A DNA stretch of 64,000 bases. It comes from Scilla litardierei. Taxonomy: Eukaryota; Streptophyta; Magnoliopsida; Asparagales; Asparagaceae. The stretch is taken from contig JAULAV010002386.1 of assembly GCA_030789695.1 (NCBI GenBank), positions 1 through 64,000 of the forward strand, given 5' to 3'. Positions 43,689 to 56,050 of the stretch are shown here, one piece after another. A program made the position numbers and the translations under genes. Under the pieces are notes generated by a model. It saw only the letters and a list, made by a program, of their open reading frames with translations. It had not been told where the DNA came from and did not search any database. Each line of letters opens with the position of its first letter. Positions within the stretch are counted from its first letter, which is position 1.

Positions 43689-45571
43689 ATGGCTAAGGAC
43701 AAGGACAAGGGTAAGGGAATCATGAGGGAAGAGGGGCCGTCTCGCAAGAGACATAAATCTACACGTCCATATGCACATGCACCTCCCCCTACCCAACCCC
43801 CAACCCAACCCATCGTTCCTGTTGTGGACCCACTGATGGGACCGCGGGGATACTTTTTCTTGAATCGTGAGTACAAATATTTTTATAATAGACTCAACGA
43901 ACAGTCGCACCTATCCACTAAGTTTGCACTTGCCCAAACTCTGATCGATCTCGGAGTTTTCTCCGAGGTCAAGACTCTATTCGCTAACCTAGGATGGGTA
44001 CCTTTCTTCAACTCCCACGCCCAATCTTACCCCGCCCTCACACTAGAATTCCTATCTTCCCTCAAATGTGAGGCGGGGTCCATTGTCGATTTTTGCGTCC
44101 GAACCCGAAACATCCGCACACACCTGAACACAATCAATCTCATTTTAGGTTTCCCCATTCTTGGCAGCGACGACATCCGTCCATATGAATATCATCGCGA
44201 TTTCGATGTCAATATTTTTTGGGGTCGCCGTACCCTCCACAACCGATATCCTCGAGGTAAGGCCAAGGCCTCCTTGATCATTCACCCAGTATTTCGTCTA
44301 GCCCACCACATCTTATCTAGCACTTTCTTTACCAGGGATGAGTTAGGGACCGTGACTATCCCTGACCTTATTATTTTGTGGGCTATGACTTTTGATTTTC
44401 TTCACGGTGCTGACAGGATTGCCTTTGAGGCCCCTTGCATACCTATTAATGGTGGCGCTTGGCTTATTCACAAATTACTTGATATTAGCCGCGCCGGTAA
44501 GGGCAAGTATTGTTACGGGGGCCTCATTACCATCATTGCTTCACATCCCCCATTAAATATCGTTATCCCCCCGAGATTTGCCTTGCACCACAGGATCTAC
44601 ATATCTAGATCTTGATGTCCTACGGCACACTCATATGATCAAGCCTTGTGTCGACGGTTAGTTTACCTTCTACTACGGTCACCCCCCTGCTCCCTACACC
44701 ATTCTGCCCAACCCTGGTCGTATGTCAATCCTTCTTGTGACAGATTGGACGTTCCCTCCTGACCCAGAGTTCTTAGGGGGGTTACATCTTCAGTTCCCTA
44801 TCCCTGACGCAGCACGACCACCGTCCCATGCCACCCACTTAGGCGTGCAGGAAATTCCTGCGTCTAGAGGAGACCCTGGGGCTGGTCCTAGTGGAGCCTC
44901 CCTGGCTTCTGTTCTTATCGTTTCTGAGGCTCTCACCACTTCCACTGTCTGTCTGGCCACTACTTCTGCTTTTTGTCGAGCCACCGCCGCTCGTCTCGCT
45001 CTTGAGACTGAGTTAGCTTCTATGCACGCTGGCGCATCTACCTCCACCTCCTCGGACCCGTCCGCTTCCTTCCTCTCTCATCCATGTTTCCTCGCACTCG
45101 AGCGAAACGTGGCCGCCATTCTCTGCATTCTTACTCACATCCACGGTTCGCCTCCACCCACTCCTCCCCCTTCACCTCCTCCATCACCTCCTCGACGATC
45201 ATCTCCTCCTGCCACCACCGCTTCCATTCCCGCCACTACATCTCCACGCACTACCGTCGACCCACAAATCCTCCACCCTCCACTTCTATCACCGCATACA
45301 CTCGCCGTAAGAAATTACTGGTGCGCTCGAGATCACTTCCCTCACCATCCTCTTCTATCACTGTATCTCACCTATCCTCCACCGCATTGGCCACCGTATC
45401 TCTCCCACTTACCATCATCACCACCACTCCACCCATTGTTCACACCACCGCACCCATCCATCCACCTCCACCTCCCCTCTACCCACTTCTCCGCACACCC
45501 ATCACCTCTCCCGCCCACTCCCCTCCATCTTCTACGATGAGGTCGAGGACAGTTCCTCTCCTGCTTTTTGA
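43689..45571 (+). pseudogene. Athila ORF-1 (envelope-position) protein, broken
   Basis: It starts at MAKDKDKGKGIMREEGPSRK like the minus-strand copy and has TLIDLGVFSEVKTLFANLGW, YPALTLEFLSSL and NTINLILGFPILG. A frameshift near 44570 (a run of C before gagattt) leads to a stop at 44613-44615. Another frame continues LDLDVLRHTHMIKPCVDG, has one stop, and then runs on FTFYYGHPPAPYTILPNPGR and DWTFPPDPEF. A further frameshift lies in the Pro-rich tail near 45150-45250. The original end is probably the tga at 45569-45571 after an acidic end (EVEDSSPAF). The run of six C near 44681 keeps frame here, unlike the seven C of the minus-strand copy. Confidence 0.78.
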
Positions 45572-46299
45572 TTTATTTCTTTTTCTTTTCAGATCTTCCC
45601 CCTAGCATATTCTGCACCACCATGATCATATCATATTGCTAGCATTGTCATGTCCAGCGTTGGGGAAATCGAAGTTTATGTGTGTTTTTGTGTGTTTTCG
45701 TTGTTGTGTGCATGTTCATATGTGTCGTATGGATGTGCTTTTCTATTTTTTATTTTCTGTGTTTCTTTTTCCTCCTTTTTATTTTTTCTATGTCGTTTGT
45801 GTGATTTCCTTGTTTTTCATCTTTTTGTGTCGGTGCGTACCCCCCATTTTCATTGCCCTCCCGTACTTACTACTATTGCATTGATGGAAATGCAAGTTTC
45901 AGCTTGGGGGAGTCGCACTTTGTGCGTCAGTTGTGTCTTTTTCACCATGTTTTTGAGTCGTTTTCATCGTGTTTTTCTCTTTCTTCTCATCTTTTTATCT
46001 CCCTCTCCTAGAGATGACCCCATATGATGAATTGCCTCGAAACCACACACACCTAGCACGGCTACATTTATCACTTTCACTAACCCTAAGAAGCTGAGTC
46101 TTATTGCATTTCATGCTTCGTGGGTTCACTTTGCTTTTGTGTGAGTTATTTGTCGTAGCTACCTGTTTGGTGTGCTTCTACTTTGTGATGTTGATTTATA
46201 TGCATGTCCTGGGATGACCCCTAGACTATCATGCTTTGATTTGAATATGCGGTATTTGCTTCTACTATCTGCTTCTATATGCTTGAATATATATATATA
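45572..46299 (+). other. 3' noncoding region of the plus-strand Athila-type element
   Basis: No coding sequence. It includes 'cagcttgggggagtcgcact' near 45901, matching the minus-strand copy near 1274, and a T-rich tract. The last part (46200-46290) aligns with about 890-980 of the minus-strand copy and ends in a TA run into which the Helitron is inserted. Confidence 0.65.
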
Positions 46300-46328
46300 C
46301 TAGTCATAACCCGTGCCCACGGGCACGG
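46300..46328 (-). other. Helitron 1 3' terminus: hairpin and CTAG
   Basis: The eight-base stem ccgtgccc/gggcacgg at 46311-46328 is followed on the minus strand by gttatga and CTAG. The next host base is T in a TA run. This is the standard Helitron 3' end structure. Confidence 0.8.
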
Positions 46329-46513
46329 TTCATTTACGATTTTCCCCCGCGAAATCTTTGTTCCACAAAAAATTATTTCCACAACTGAAATTTAAAAGAA
46401 CGACAAATTAGCGTAAAAATACTTAGCGGCACAGGCGCCTTCGGCACGATACAACAAATTCAGCACGGGCGCCTTCGACACGGAACAACTAAGTAGCGTA
46501 GAACAACAAATTC

Positions 46514-46661
46514 GGCTCGGAACAACTAAATTGCGTAGAACAACAAATTCGGCTCGGAACAACTAAATTGCGTAGAACAACAAATTCGGCTCGGAACAAC
46601 TAAATTGCGTAGAACAACAAATTCGGCTCGGAACAACTAAGTAGCGTAGAACAACTAATTC
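46514..46661. repeat. 37-base tandem repeat in Helitron 1
   Basis: Units beginning ggctcggaacaac start at 46514, 46551, 46588 and 46625, exactly 37 bases apart. The last copy is slightly diverged, and a diverged partial unit lies upstream near 46470. It is a short minisatellite in the 3' subterminal region of the Helitron. Confidence 0.85.
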
Positions 46662-48974
46662 GGCATGGGTGCCTTGGACGTGGAACAACAAATTAGCGTA
46701 AAAAATTAGCAGGTGCCTTCGGCACAAAACAACAAATTAGTGCAAAAAAATTTAGCCGGCACCTTCGACAACCCCAGTTAGACATCCATCAAATGTAATA
46801 TCGAAGGCACCTGCAGGACAAACCAAGTTAGACATCTCTCAAATGTAATGTAGAATTTCTCTCATACTATCATGATGGGCGTTTGTTTTTCAATTAGGAG
46901 CTTTGTAAGCTTGCTTACTTTCAAAAAAAGGTTTTAAATAAAAGCACAGATGGGGAACATTAATTCTCCTCATTCTTAGGGTGGTTTGTGTAATTTGTTT
47001 CAAAAAAGGTTTTAAATAAAAGCACAGATGGTGAACATTAATTATTATGGTGAACACCAATTCTGGGGCTTCGTCTTGAATTGGACCCACATGATTTTGC
47101 ACGGACCCAGCAAAATGAGGCCCACATGATTTTGCCACGTACCCAGCAAAATGAGTGGAACCCTAAATGCCTACGGGTTTCTTCTTTTATACCGATGATT
47201 TGATCGTGCATTAAAAATACATGCATGTTGCAGATAGACATGCATGTTGCAGATATCCACCAATGTGCACACGATTGCGCCCATGGAATACACGAAAAAT
47301 AAATAGTAAATGGGCATAACAAAGGATTGTGCATGAAATGAAAAATATAAGAAATCCAGCATGGGTTAAGTAATTAAGACTACAATTTCTTGTCTCTATA
47401 ACAAAAGTAGGATCTAGGCCACACATCACATGGACATATCAAATATTAGAACTAATAGCTGCATACAAATTTTCAATAATAGAATACATTCATAAATTTT
47501 TTTAAAAAACATCAACATGCTAAACTGAAACAGAATGCCAAAAGAAGAACTCAAAATTTCTTTTATCCTAAACATCTTATTACTGCCTGGGAAGACTTGC
47601 CGTTAGCAACCACTGCACCAAAATTAACATTTTGAGTAACCAAAACATTGAGAACCCAAATGTAAATGCCCTAGCCAATATCCTTCCAAACCAAAATATG
47701 AAAATGCTTCAACAAAATCTTAATGAATTTTTCATTACATGCCATAAATTTATAAAAGTGACATTACATAAACAATGTTTCTCTCGTTAAAAGCACAGCA
47801 TCTTCAAGGCCATTCAGCTGATTGTATAGCTCAAAATCACTACACTTCAATAGATAAACAAATAAATGATTGACACCGGCTAAGCACTGCAACATGATAT
47901 TCTTTGTCTTTACAGATTCTGCTCATCAACAAAAGCAATACATGTAGTTTTACATAAAACCTTATAAGCACCAACATACATTTAAAAAGACAATAAATTC
48001 ACCACTAATGCTGCTCGATGTTACCTTTTAACCATTTACAGCTCTTCTAATAACCCAAGCTAAAAAAGCAAGGGATCAAAGTGTGGCCTGAAATAGTATC
48101 TGGAACAAAAAGATAACATTATTCACTGAGATTTAGTTCATCCTAAAAATATTAGTGCCCCAAAAATTTAATCCCCTCCAGATTCAGTTCCACCCACAAT
48201 CTAGTTTCCCCATAGAATCGAGTTTAAGTTTAAAGTTTTTGTCTCTCTTAAAATTTAGTTCCCCTCCAAAATTTTAAAGTTTCCTCCCAAAATTTAGTTC
48301 CCCCGTTTTTTCTGTGTTTTCCATGCATCCTGAACTTCATGGTTGTTTAATTTTTTTTGATTTAATTAAATGTGGCATGCATTTGATTACATCATTTCAA
48401 GGAATTTGGTCATCTTAAGAATAATGGTTTTGTATCTCCTTCATGTTTTTTTTAAAAATTAAAATTTATTTTGAGAACATGCAATTTGATTCCATCCTTT
48501 CTCATAAATTCGGTGTCTGTATTTGTGTTAGCCAACCTTTTATGCTTAATTTTCGCTAATCTGGATGCATAAAGTTAATGGTCCGAAATATGTGCATATT
48601 AGTAAGTGAAGGTAGAAATAGATATGCAAGGAATAAGAGCAGTTATTATGGACAGTTTACACCTTTTTTATTAGAAGCAAGCACATATTTTAAAATTATG
48701 GACATAGGACAGTAACTAAGAATATGCACATATGGGCAACACACAGCTGGTATATACATGAAAACACAACATCTCGTTCAACTACTAACCTATTATTAAG
48801 CAATCATGCAATGGAAGATATGTACTTCTTATTTTACATGTAAAAAGAGAGACCAAATTTTCCATTGTCAATTCAAGCATTGCATATGACGGTTCAATGA
48901 ATTACTTGCGGCTTGCATACCAAAAAGCATTGCCTATAGGGAAAGAATTGCACATGATCAGGCACGCCATTCAC
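46662..48974. other. Helitron 1 interior without recognised genes
   Basis: AT-rich. One short minus-strand stretch near 47785-47840 (DFELYNQLNGLEDAVLLTRE) follows a possible splice acceptor and may be another captured exon, but I do not recognise it. Nothing else is supported. Confidence 0.35.
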
Positions 48975-49234
48975 CTTTCCAGTCAACAAATCAAAAGATA
49001 TCACATGTTTGTATGCATCTTGAGCAAAGATGACAGGGGCATAGTCCTCTTCAACAGGTGACGTCCCGGGTTATTCAGTGGCAGCATCGTCTTCACAAAC
49101 AGGAGATGGCTCATGTGAATCCATCTTCTTTATAGTCCATCCTTGTTGCTTCTCAAACTCTTCCCTCTCAGAATACAAAACCATTACAAAATAGGCTACA
49201 CCACTTGTAAATGACCTCTCAAATCCAGTGCTTT
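48975..49234 (-). pseudogene. Captured cytokinin-receptor histidine kinase exon (CHASE domain)
   Basis: On the minus strand the translation has SGVAYFVMVLYSEREEFEKQ, QGWTIKKMDSHEPSPV and, after one in-frame TAA near 49072, [15 protein letters not shown] and [11 protein letters not shown]. These match the extracellular CHASE domain of plant cytokinin receptors (AHK2/3/4 family), which binds cytokinin on the outside of the membrane. The fragment is about 86 codons. It is flanked by a splice acceptor (tatatgcag) and a donor (aaag/gtgaat), so it looks like one complete exon. No transmitter, kinase or receiver domain was found nearby. It lies on the Helitron's own strand, as expected for a captured fragment, and cannot make a receptor. 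The family match is from memory but strong. Confidence 0.82.
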
Positions 49235-51391
49235 CTGCATATAATACAAAAGTCATATGCACATTATAGAGTAATAGTTATTTTTTCAACTGGCAGCAAT
49301 GTCCGCCAACAAATTCACATTAAATTCAACTCTTTGAGAAAATAATTTATTGGGGATTTTGTGCATATCATTTCAAGGAGTTCCCCAAGTAGTGATCAGA
49401 GAAAGGGCTAATCATATCAGATTGTTTATTTCAAACAGAACAACAAAATAATAACTAAAATCATACATCCTGCCACGTGATACAGCTAATTACCGCTGTA
49501 ATTTAATTGCCAAGATGCAAACTTTAAGGGTTTGAAAGCAATTTCCAGTAAAAATAACAACATTGAAAGTCGAACTGCTTCTTAAATAAAATTTGCTTCT
49601 CAAAATCAAGCAAATACTAAATGCAATCCTAAAATTCCCAAAAGAAAAATAGAAGCAACAAATTTTTTGTCTATATATGTCATTGTAAAGCATCTACATA
49701 TGTCATAAAACCAATAATCTATATGATTAAAAATCACATGTAACTTGGGTCATTTTTTGAAGCTGTTGCAATTTTTCGACCATATGATATTTTAGAATCT
49801 GTTACAATGTCTATAACTTAAAACCGTAACTTAAAATTTTAACCCATACAACTTCTGTAACCCATACAATAATCCATAAGATATTTTAGAAGAGAAAAGG
49901 CACATGAGACACAAAGTAACTCTACATGTAGAATCTCTCCTTAAAAATCATAAAAATATTCACTATAAATGAATCCTTCAGATGGATCAACAATAGATGA
50001 TTCAGTTTCCCCCCATACTCTTAGAAACAACTTGTCCTTCAAATTTATTTTAATTTAGAAGATAAAAGTGACATGGTTGGCCAATCCATTATTCTGACTG
50101 TTTATTACAGTGTAAAGCGGCCTAATGAAGCAAAATATTAATATATGCCCCCACATAATTTGTGTGCCATGTCATTACTACCATGGAATAATACGACAAA
50201 TCATTTCGTACAGGCGTGGAGAATGCTCGGCTTTGAGCATATTAAATTTCTCTAGAAACAACTAATCATAATATTATTTACTCATCATTATGTTAATCTA
50301 AATACATAGAAATCATGTGAAGAACGATAAAGCATCTCTAACAGAAAAATAATCAACTTCATAAACCTTCTGGCACAGGCCATCAACTATTCACCCAATG
50401 TTTACCGCTGAGTCCTCTGGAGAACCAACAAAAAACTATAGGCTAAAGTACCAAACGAATTCATAACAGAAAATAATGTGTCACAACAAATATTTGATGC
50501 TTATTGTATATTTGAACATTAGGGTGATAGTGTTGGCAAATCCCTCAATCTGACTGCATCTTATGCAGTACATCGGCAAATTGTGTGCCACGATATTAAC
50601 CTCTCCCATGGAATACCATGCCACCTCATTTATTTAGGAAGAAGCGCTCAGCATTGTGCATGTAATTTAGCATATGCATAAAAGCAGTAAAAGCATGTAC
50701 AAAGTAACATCAAAATGTTAAGCAACTCTCTCACAAACAACCATAAGAATATATCAATTCCAAAGAGCTTGTTGTAAAGATATATAGAATTTTGGAAGTA
50801 AAATTTGTTTCATCCCTTTAACACAATATTTTATAAAATTTGTTCTGGAAATAAAATTCTGGAAGTATGCTGTCAAAATTCTGAAAGTAAAATTCTGTAA
50901 CCCAATTCTAGACATCATGGCAAATATTCTGGAAGTAAAATTAAAAAATTTGTTCTCGTGGCTAATACAATTTGTTCTCAAAAATTTGTTCTCATGGGTG
51001 AACATCCAAAAAATCTGTAACCCAATCCTTTATAAGATTTGTTCTCATGGGCGAACGCCCAAACAAAAGCCTTCACCTTTTCACACCCCCAAATCTTTGC
51101 ACCCCTGCCCAAACAAACTTTATTCTGATACAATTTTCGGACCCCTGCCACAAACGATACAAAGATTATAGAATCAAATGCTTTCCTATAAACTCACCTG
51201 AACTGTGGCAACAGAGAAATTGCAGATGATACAGTACAGAGAGACTGCAGATTTGGGAGAAAAATGATTTGAGCTCTTCAGCAAGGTGCTATGTGCCCTA
51301 CTTGAACTCACTGGATTTTCCTCGTTGCAACCTATTGTAGCTGGAATCTTCACAATAGAAAAGATACATCATCTGACACTCATTGGCACTA
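49235..51391. other. Helitron 1 interior without recognised genes
   Basis: AT-rich intron-like or spacer DNA. I see no coding sequence with support. It may include intron sequence captured with the cytokinin-receptor exon. Confidence 0.35.
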
Positions 51392-51487
51392 CTACTGGTA
51401 ACATTTTTCAGTGGCGAGTATCACATTGAAGCCATCTTTTTGGTCATCTAGTAATGTTTCCTCCTTGATGCGGTCATTGGTGAACTC
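51392..51487 (-). pseudogene. Exon-like fragment, unidentified
   Basis: After a good splice acceptor (gtaatttccag) the minus strand reads EFTNDRIKEETLLDDQ and DGFNVILATEKCYQ to a stop at 51392-51394. Base composition and the clean acceptor suggest the last exon of a captured gene. I do not recognise the protein. Confidence 0.4.
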
Positions 51488-53139
51488 CTGGAAATTACAA
51501 AAACATTGAATAGATGTGTATTCAAGTAGCAAAAAATAAAATAAGAAAAATGAAATACATGAAGAATACTTTCTAAATAGAAGCACATAAATCAACAACT
51601 GAATAAGCTTCAGTCTTGAGCAAATGTGTATGCAAGTAATTTGCAGAGAACTTGGCTAGTACTTTTTCTGAAATGTTTAATTGTTGTGCTCATTTTTAGT
51701 TTGCATTCATGTGAATTGTGAAAAATTAACCCAATTTGAAACGTTACTTGTTGGCATTCATGTGAATTGTTGGCATTCATGTTAAATGTGAAAAATGTGT
51801 TATACCAACCTGAAATGTTTTCAACCCATGTTGGGTTCCAAACTGTTAATTTTCAACCTCATATGAATGTAAACTGAAAATGACCACAACAGTTCTAAAC
51901 CCGAACTTCAACATTAACATTAGAAACATTAGAAACTACAAATTAACATCAAAATTGTCAACAGGTTTAAACCCAGTTCGAAACCTAACTTTTAATTGTT
52001 CACATGAATGCAAACGGAACCGAGGTTTCTAATGTCAGCCCCATTGTAATTGTTAATCTGTGCATAAACCCAACATGAACTTTTCTAAAAATTAACAAAT
52101 TTCAGGTTGCCAGCCAAACTGGTTTCAAGTTGAAGAACAATTAACATCAGAATTGATTTTTGCCTTCTATTGTTCAGGTTGAAGAACAAAGAATTGCAAA
52201 AGTTCAGGTTGAAGAACAAAAAAATTGTCAGGTGCGCATAATAACAAAAATTGCACCTGTGTATAACAAATTTGAAATTGCCAATAATAACCTATGTATA
52301 ATAACAATAATAACCTGTGCATAATAACAAAAATTTTAAAATTTTCTCATTATTATAATACACATGATATTATTGTGTATAACAAATTTGAAATCAAAAC
52401 AAAAAATAACAATTAACAAATTTTTCTCACCCGTGTATAATAACAACAATTGCAAAAGTTCAGGTTGAAGAACAAAAAATCATCAGAATTGACAACTTTT
52501 CTAAAATTAGTTTCTATAACCCAAACTGAAATGTGTTAAACAATTAACAAATTTCAGGTTGAGGAACAATTAACAATAATAACACATTAACACATTTCAT
52601 CTGCGTCTAATAACATGTGAACAATTATCACATTAACAATTTAATAAATGAAGTTTATATCAAACCTTTGAATATTGTTTGTATGGAGGTACCAAAAAAA
52701 TTGAGGGGTCAGAAATTGAGCGAGAGTTTGGTTTCACTCCAACTGTTTTAAAGTGTGGTTTTGTTTATTCACCAAAATTTTGTTCCCCCCATGTTTCAAA
52801 TTTTGGTTTTAAATTCAAAATTTGGCTTTCACACGATTTAAAAGTCTTCCCACCAAAAGTTTGTCCAAGTCAAAACCTTCATTTTCCAAATAGTATAAAC
52901 AATGATAGGAAGACAAAACCTTCATTTTCCATGTACCAACATCATGTGAGCCCTAACACCCAACAAATCACTTGAATAATGGTAGTTGGCTGACAGTACA
53001 ATGAAAGATACATTATGGAAACACACGAAACTTAACAACTGGAAATTCGGTGCATGTCTCATTTTTCTGTGAAATTTTCTCAAGCTAAAATATACCAATC
53101 TTGGTAGGAAAGATTGCTTCGAGTGTAAGCTAATCTCAC
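51488..53139. other. Helitron 1 interior, repeated short motifs
   Basis: AT-rich DNA with frequent reuse of 'aggttgaagaacaa' (near 52129, 52177, 52208, 52463) and 'gtgtataataacaa' (near 52259-52445). No coding sequence is supported. Confidence 0.4.
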
Positions 53140-53297
53140 CTGTATCGATGAAATCGATGATGACATTCTCCTGATTCTTGATAGGAAATGCAGGGATCTC
53201 CATCGACTCGTTGTTTATTAGACCATGAAATCACATGAATGTGTTGTGTGCAGGATCCTCCTCTGATTCGGGAACACCGAAACAACACCAGGCATTT
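53140..53297 (-). pseudogene. Captured subtilisin-like protease fragment
   Basis: On the minus strand the first part reads MPGVVSVFPNQRRILHTTHS and CDFM, the end of a subtilase I9 propeptide and the start of the mature enzyme. After a one-base frameshift it continues GLINNESMEIPAFP, IKNQENVIIDFIDTG, ending at a splice donor (acag/gtgaga). The DTG around the catalytic Asp of plant subtilases (SBT family, normally secreted serine proteases) is present; the His and Ser regions are not. The upstream boundary looks like a splice acceptor (gatag). It lies on the Helitron's strand, about 4 kb from the cytokinin-receptor exon. It is non-functional. The match is from memory of the conserved HTTHSWDFMGL and IGFIDTG motifs. 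Confidence 0.75.
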
Positions 53298-55914
53298 CTA
53301 TCAATCCGGGAAAAGAAATTGTGTGTCAAAATGTTAGACCCAGGTTTCAGAAATTGATACATTTAAAAGGTTTACGTTTTAAAAATATGATACAAATTGA
53401 TACAAAATTTGAAATATGATACAAATTGATAATTTAAACATACTCTCACATTTTCAAAGCAGCTTTCCAAAAATTAAGCTCCTTTTTATTTATCTTCTAG
53501 TCCTGCACATATCAAGTAAACAATCAATCACTACAACTAATAAAATTAAACAAAATTTAAAATGTGAACTACATAAATTCACCAATCTAAGATCAGGAAA
53601 CCCCATATGTTAAGCCCCGAAGAGAAGTTTGAACTGGGCAAGTGACGCCAAGTCTCTTCTGGTAGAAATGTCGTAATTGTTTTGACATGTAACTGAAGTT
53701 ATATGGTTAAAATGAAACATAAAAGCAATTGTTATCCATCTTAATGTTAATTTAGGTTAATGAGTAACACAGAGTTTTGATTCTATCTCGCCTTGATTGA
53801 GTTCTGAAACACAGTCTAACTGATTGAAATAGTAAAACTTAAAGTAAACAACTGGAAAATTGTGAATATGGAAGAAAATCAGCAAGAAAACATTCCAACT
53901 GCTCCACATAGCTTAACAAAAGGCTGCAAGTTGGAAGGTATTGTTCTTAGGAATAATTTATGTTTTAGCATGATCCTTGTTTATTTTTGGAGAGGTTTGA
54001 TTTGATGAACTTGGGTTTAATTATGGATGCATAATTAACAGACCAAAATGGCATTGTTCATTGGCTGAAAATGAAGCAAGCTCAGGCACATAGTCATTGA
54101 GATTTATGTAATATTTAACTTCATTTATCCAGGAAGTAAAAATTCTAATTTGGGATTAGGCTTCATTTCCAATATCAATTTACAGGCACCAAGATATCTA
54201 AAATATTAAAACTTCAAACTGAAACTGCAAGCAATACCATGCATGTTAAAACATAAATTATAACAAACTTGGTTGGTGTTTGTATCTTTGTGCCTCTTCT
54301 TATATTTAAATTGGCTAAAACACCAAACACTTTTGATTCACAAAAGGGAAATTAAACTATAAGGAAGACATGAGAAAAGAGAGAGACCCAACAACAAATC
54401 TGTTGGTGAGCCGTCGATCCATTCGAAGATTTCTTCTTCACATCTCTCCATAAAAGACCCATAAGCATTTTTATCTCCTACTGCCTAGAGAGAGTAGTTG
54501 ATGTGATCCAGCTGAATATATTAAGCATGGGGATCTGTCGAAATTCTTCATGTCACTTGTTGAGTGAATTGAGGTGTGCAATCTCAATCTTCATCAGATT
54601 CATGGTGTTTTCTGGAGCAGGTTTTTGTTTGGATCCCAATATTATTGAATTCTGTTTAGCTTCATTATTATTTGTGTTGTGTGATAATGTAGTCTGGTGT
54701 CTGAAATAGTGGCATATGATCTATTGGACCCAACCGGCAATATTACAATATAATGGGATGTAATGTCTTGGACTCCTGATGGATATGTGGTAAGTTTACT
54801 TAGTTTGATTTCATGTTCTAGCATCAGTGATTGATATTTAGAAACATAAATCATGAGAATTAGCTACATTAGGAAACATCTATATTCTAAGCAACATTCA
54901 TGAGGTTGCAAGGGGTAGATTCAGCAAGTTTCCAGCACTTGGGTTTGATGGGTTTGATTCAAATAGATTCTAATTCTAAGAAACATTCATGTATGTTGCT
55001 TGCTGTGTTACCCCTTGCCACCTAACATTCATCTGGAAATTCTAAGCAAGTTTCCAGCAACACATATAAATTTCTAGATAAATTTCTCTACTTATAAATT
55101 TCCAGCAACACAACAAATGATGTGAAATTCTAATTAACATTCAAGTTTGATTCTGGAAATTCTAAGCAATTTCTAGATAAATTCTAAGCACTGATGTGAA
55201 ATTGCTTAGAATTTCCAAACAATGAATCAAACCCAGATAAGTTTCCGAGCAATTTCTAAGCAATTTATCTGGAAATTCTAAGCAATGCAACCAATTCTTC
55301 ATGTATGTTGCTGGAAATTTATCTGTGTTACCCCTTGCAACCTAACACAGCAAGCAACATCCAGCAAGTTTCCAGGATTCAACCCAAGTGCTGATTCTAA
55401 TCATTCTAATTCCCATCTACCCCTAGAGATGAATCCAAGAGGTGGCATTAGCGTTAGAAAATCTAAGAAAAGAAATGAAATCTATAAATTTTTTCTTGCA
55501 ATCATGATTGTATTTGTATTTTCGTAACAATCAACTCATCATCTATTAATAAACTTTTTGCATGTCCTAATCAAGCTGCGAAATCTGAACAATATGAAAA
55601 AAGGATCAAAATGCAATTAACACATAGGCCTGTATCAAACATATCACTCTCAATTTCAACAATTGCTTGAATTTCACTGAGATCCAACACAAAAGGCTTA
55701 AATTTCTGTCGTTGGATCTAACGACAACATCGAAAAGCTTTATACTATACTAAATATTAATCAAAACCCATGCCAAAAACACAAAGAGCATAAATTAACC
55801 AAAACACACTTGCAGAATCCATCCACAAACCCCAAATATTATGACAAATTCAGCACGCAATACAAAAAATATTCAATTTTTTTCACAGCAATAGAGAAGA
55901 AACGATAACCTCAC
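53298..55914. other. Helitron 1 interior without recognised genes
   Basis: AT-rich. At 54930-55400 the phrases 'ttctaagcaa' and 'tttccagcaa' are reused many times in a degenerate repeat. No coding sequence is supported. Confidence 0.35.
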
Positions 55915-56050
55915 CTGAATCTCTGGACTCCAACATGATCCCAATTCCAAAATCGATAAGGGAAAGGCTGAATTTTAATCTAGGGAGCATCGTGTGCTCC
56001 TCCTCCGCTGGAGCCAGCCTCGAGGTTCCCAGGATGATGAAGGATCCCAT
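55915..56050 (-). other. First-exon-like segment, unidentified
   Basis: On the minus strand an ATG at 56050 opens MGSFIILGTSRLAPAEEEH and runs to a splice donor (ttcag/gtgagg) at 55915. The GC content is higher than its surroundings, as in many first exons. It could be another captured piece. I do not recognise it, and it may be chance. Confidence 0.3.

Larger units (their letters stand above)
38314..46299 (+). mobile_element. Athila-lineage element without pol, decayed, 3' part missing
   Basis: Same family and same order as the minus-strand element at 1-9151: LTR, tRNA-Asp primer site, gag-protease, palindrome array with TATA, ORF-1, 3' noncoding region. It too lacks reverse transcriptase, RNase H and integrase. 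Both ORFs carry stops and frameshifts. It inserted into a SIRE LTR (left edge). Its right side is cut at 46299 by a Helitron, and the rest of the element and its 3' LTR are not seen in the window. Confidence 0.82.

Noticed and set aside
45636..46027. Phe-rich ORFs after ORF-1 as a second gene
   Set aside because: T-rich noncoding sequence; the corresponding region of the other copy does not conserve the frame.
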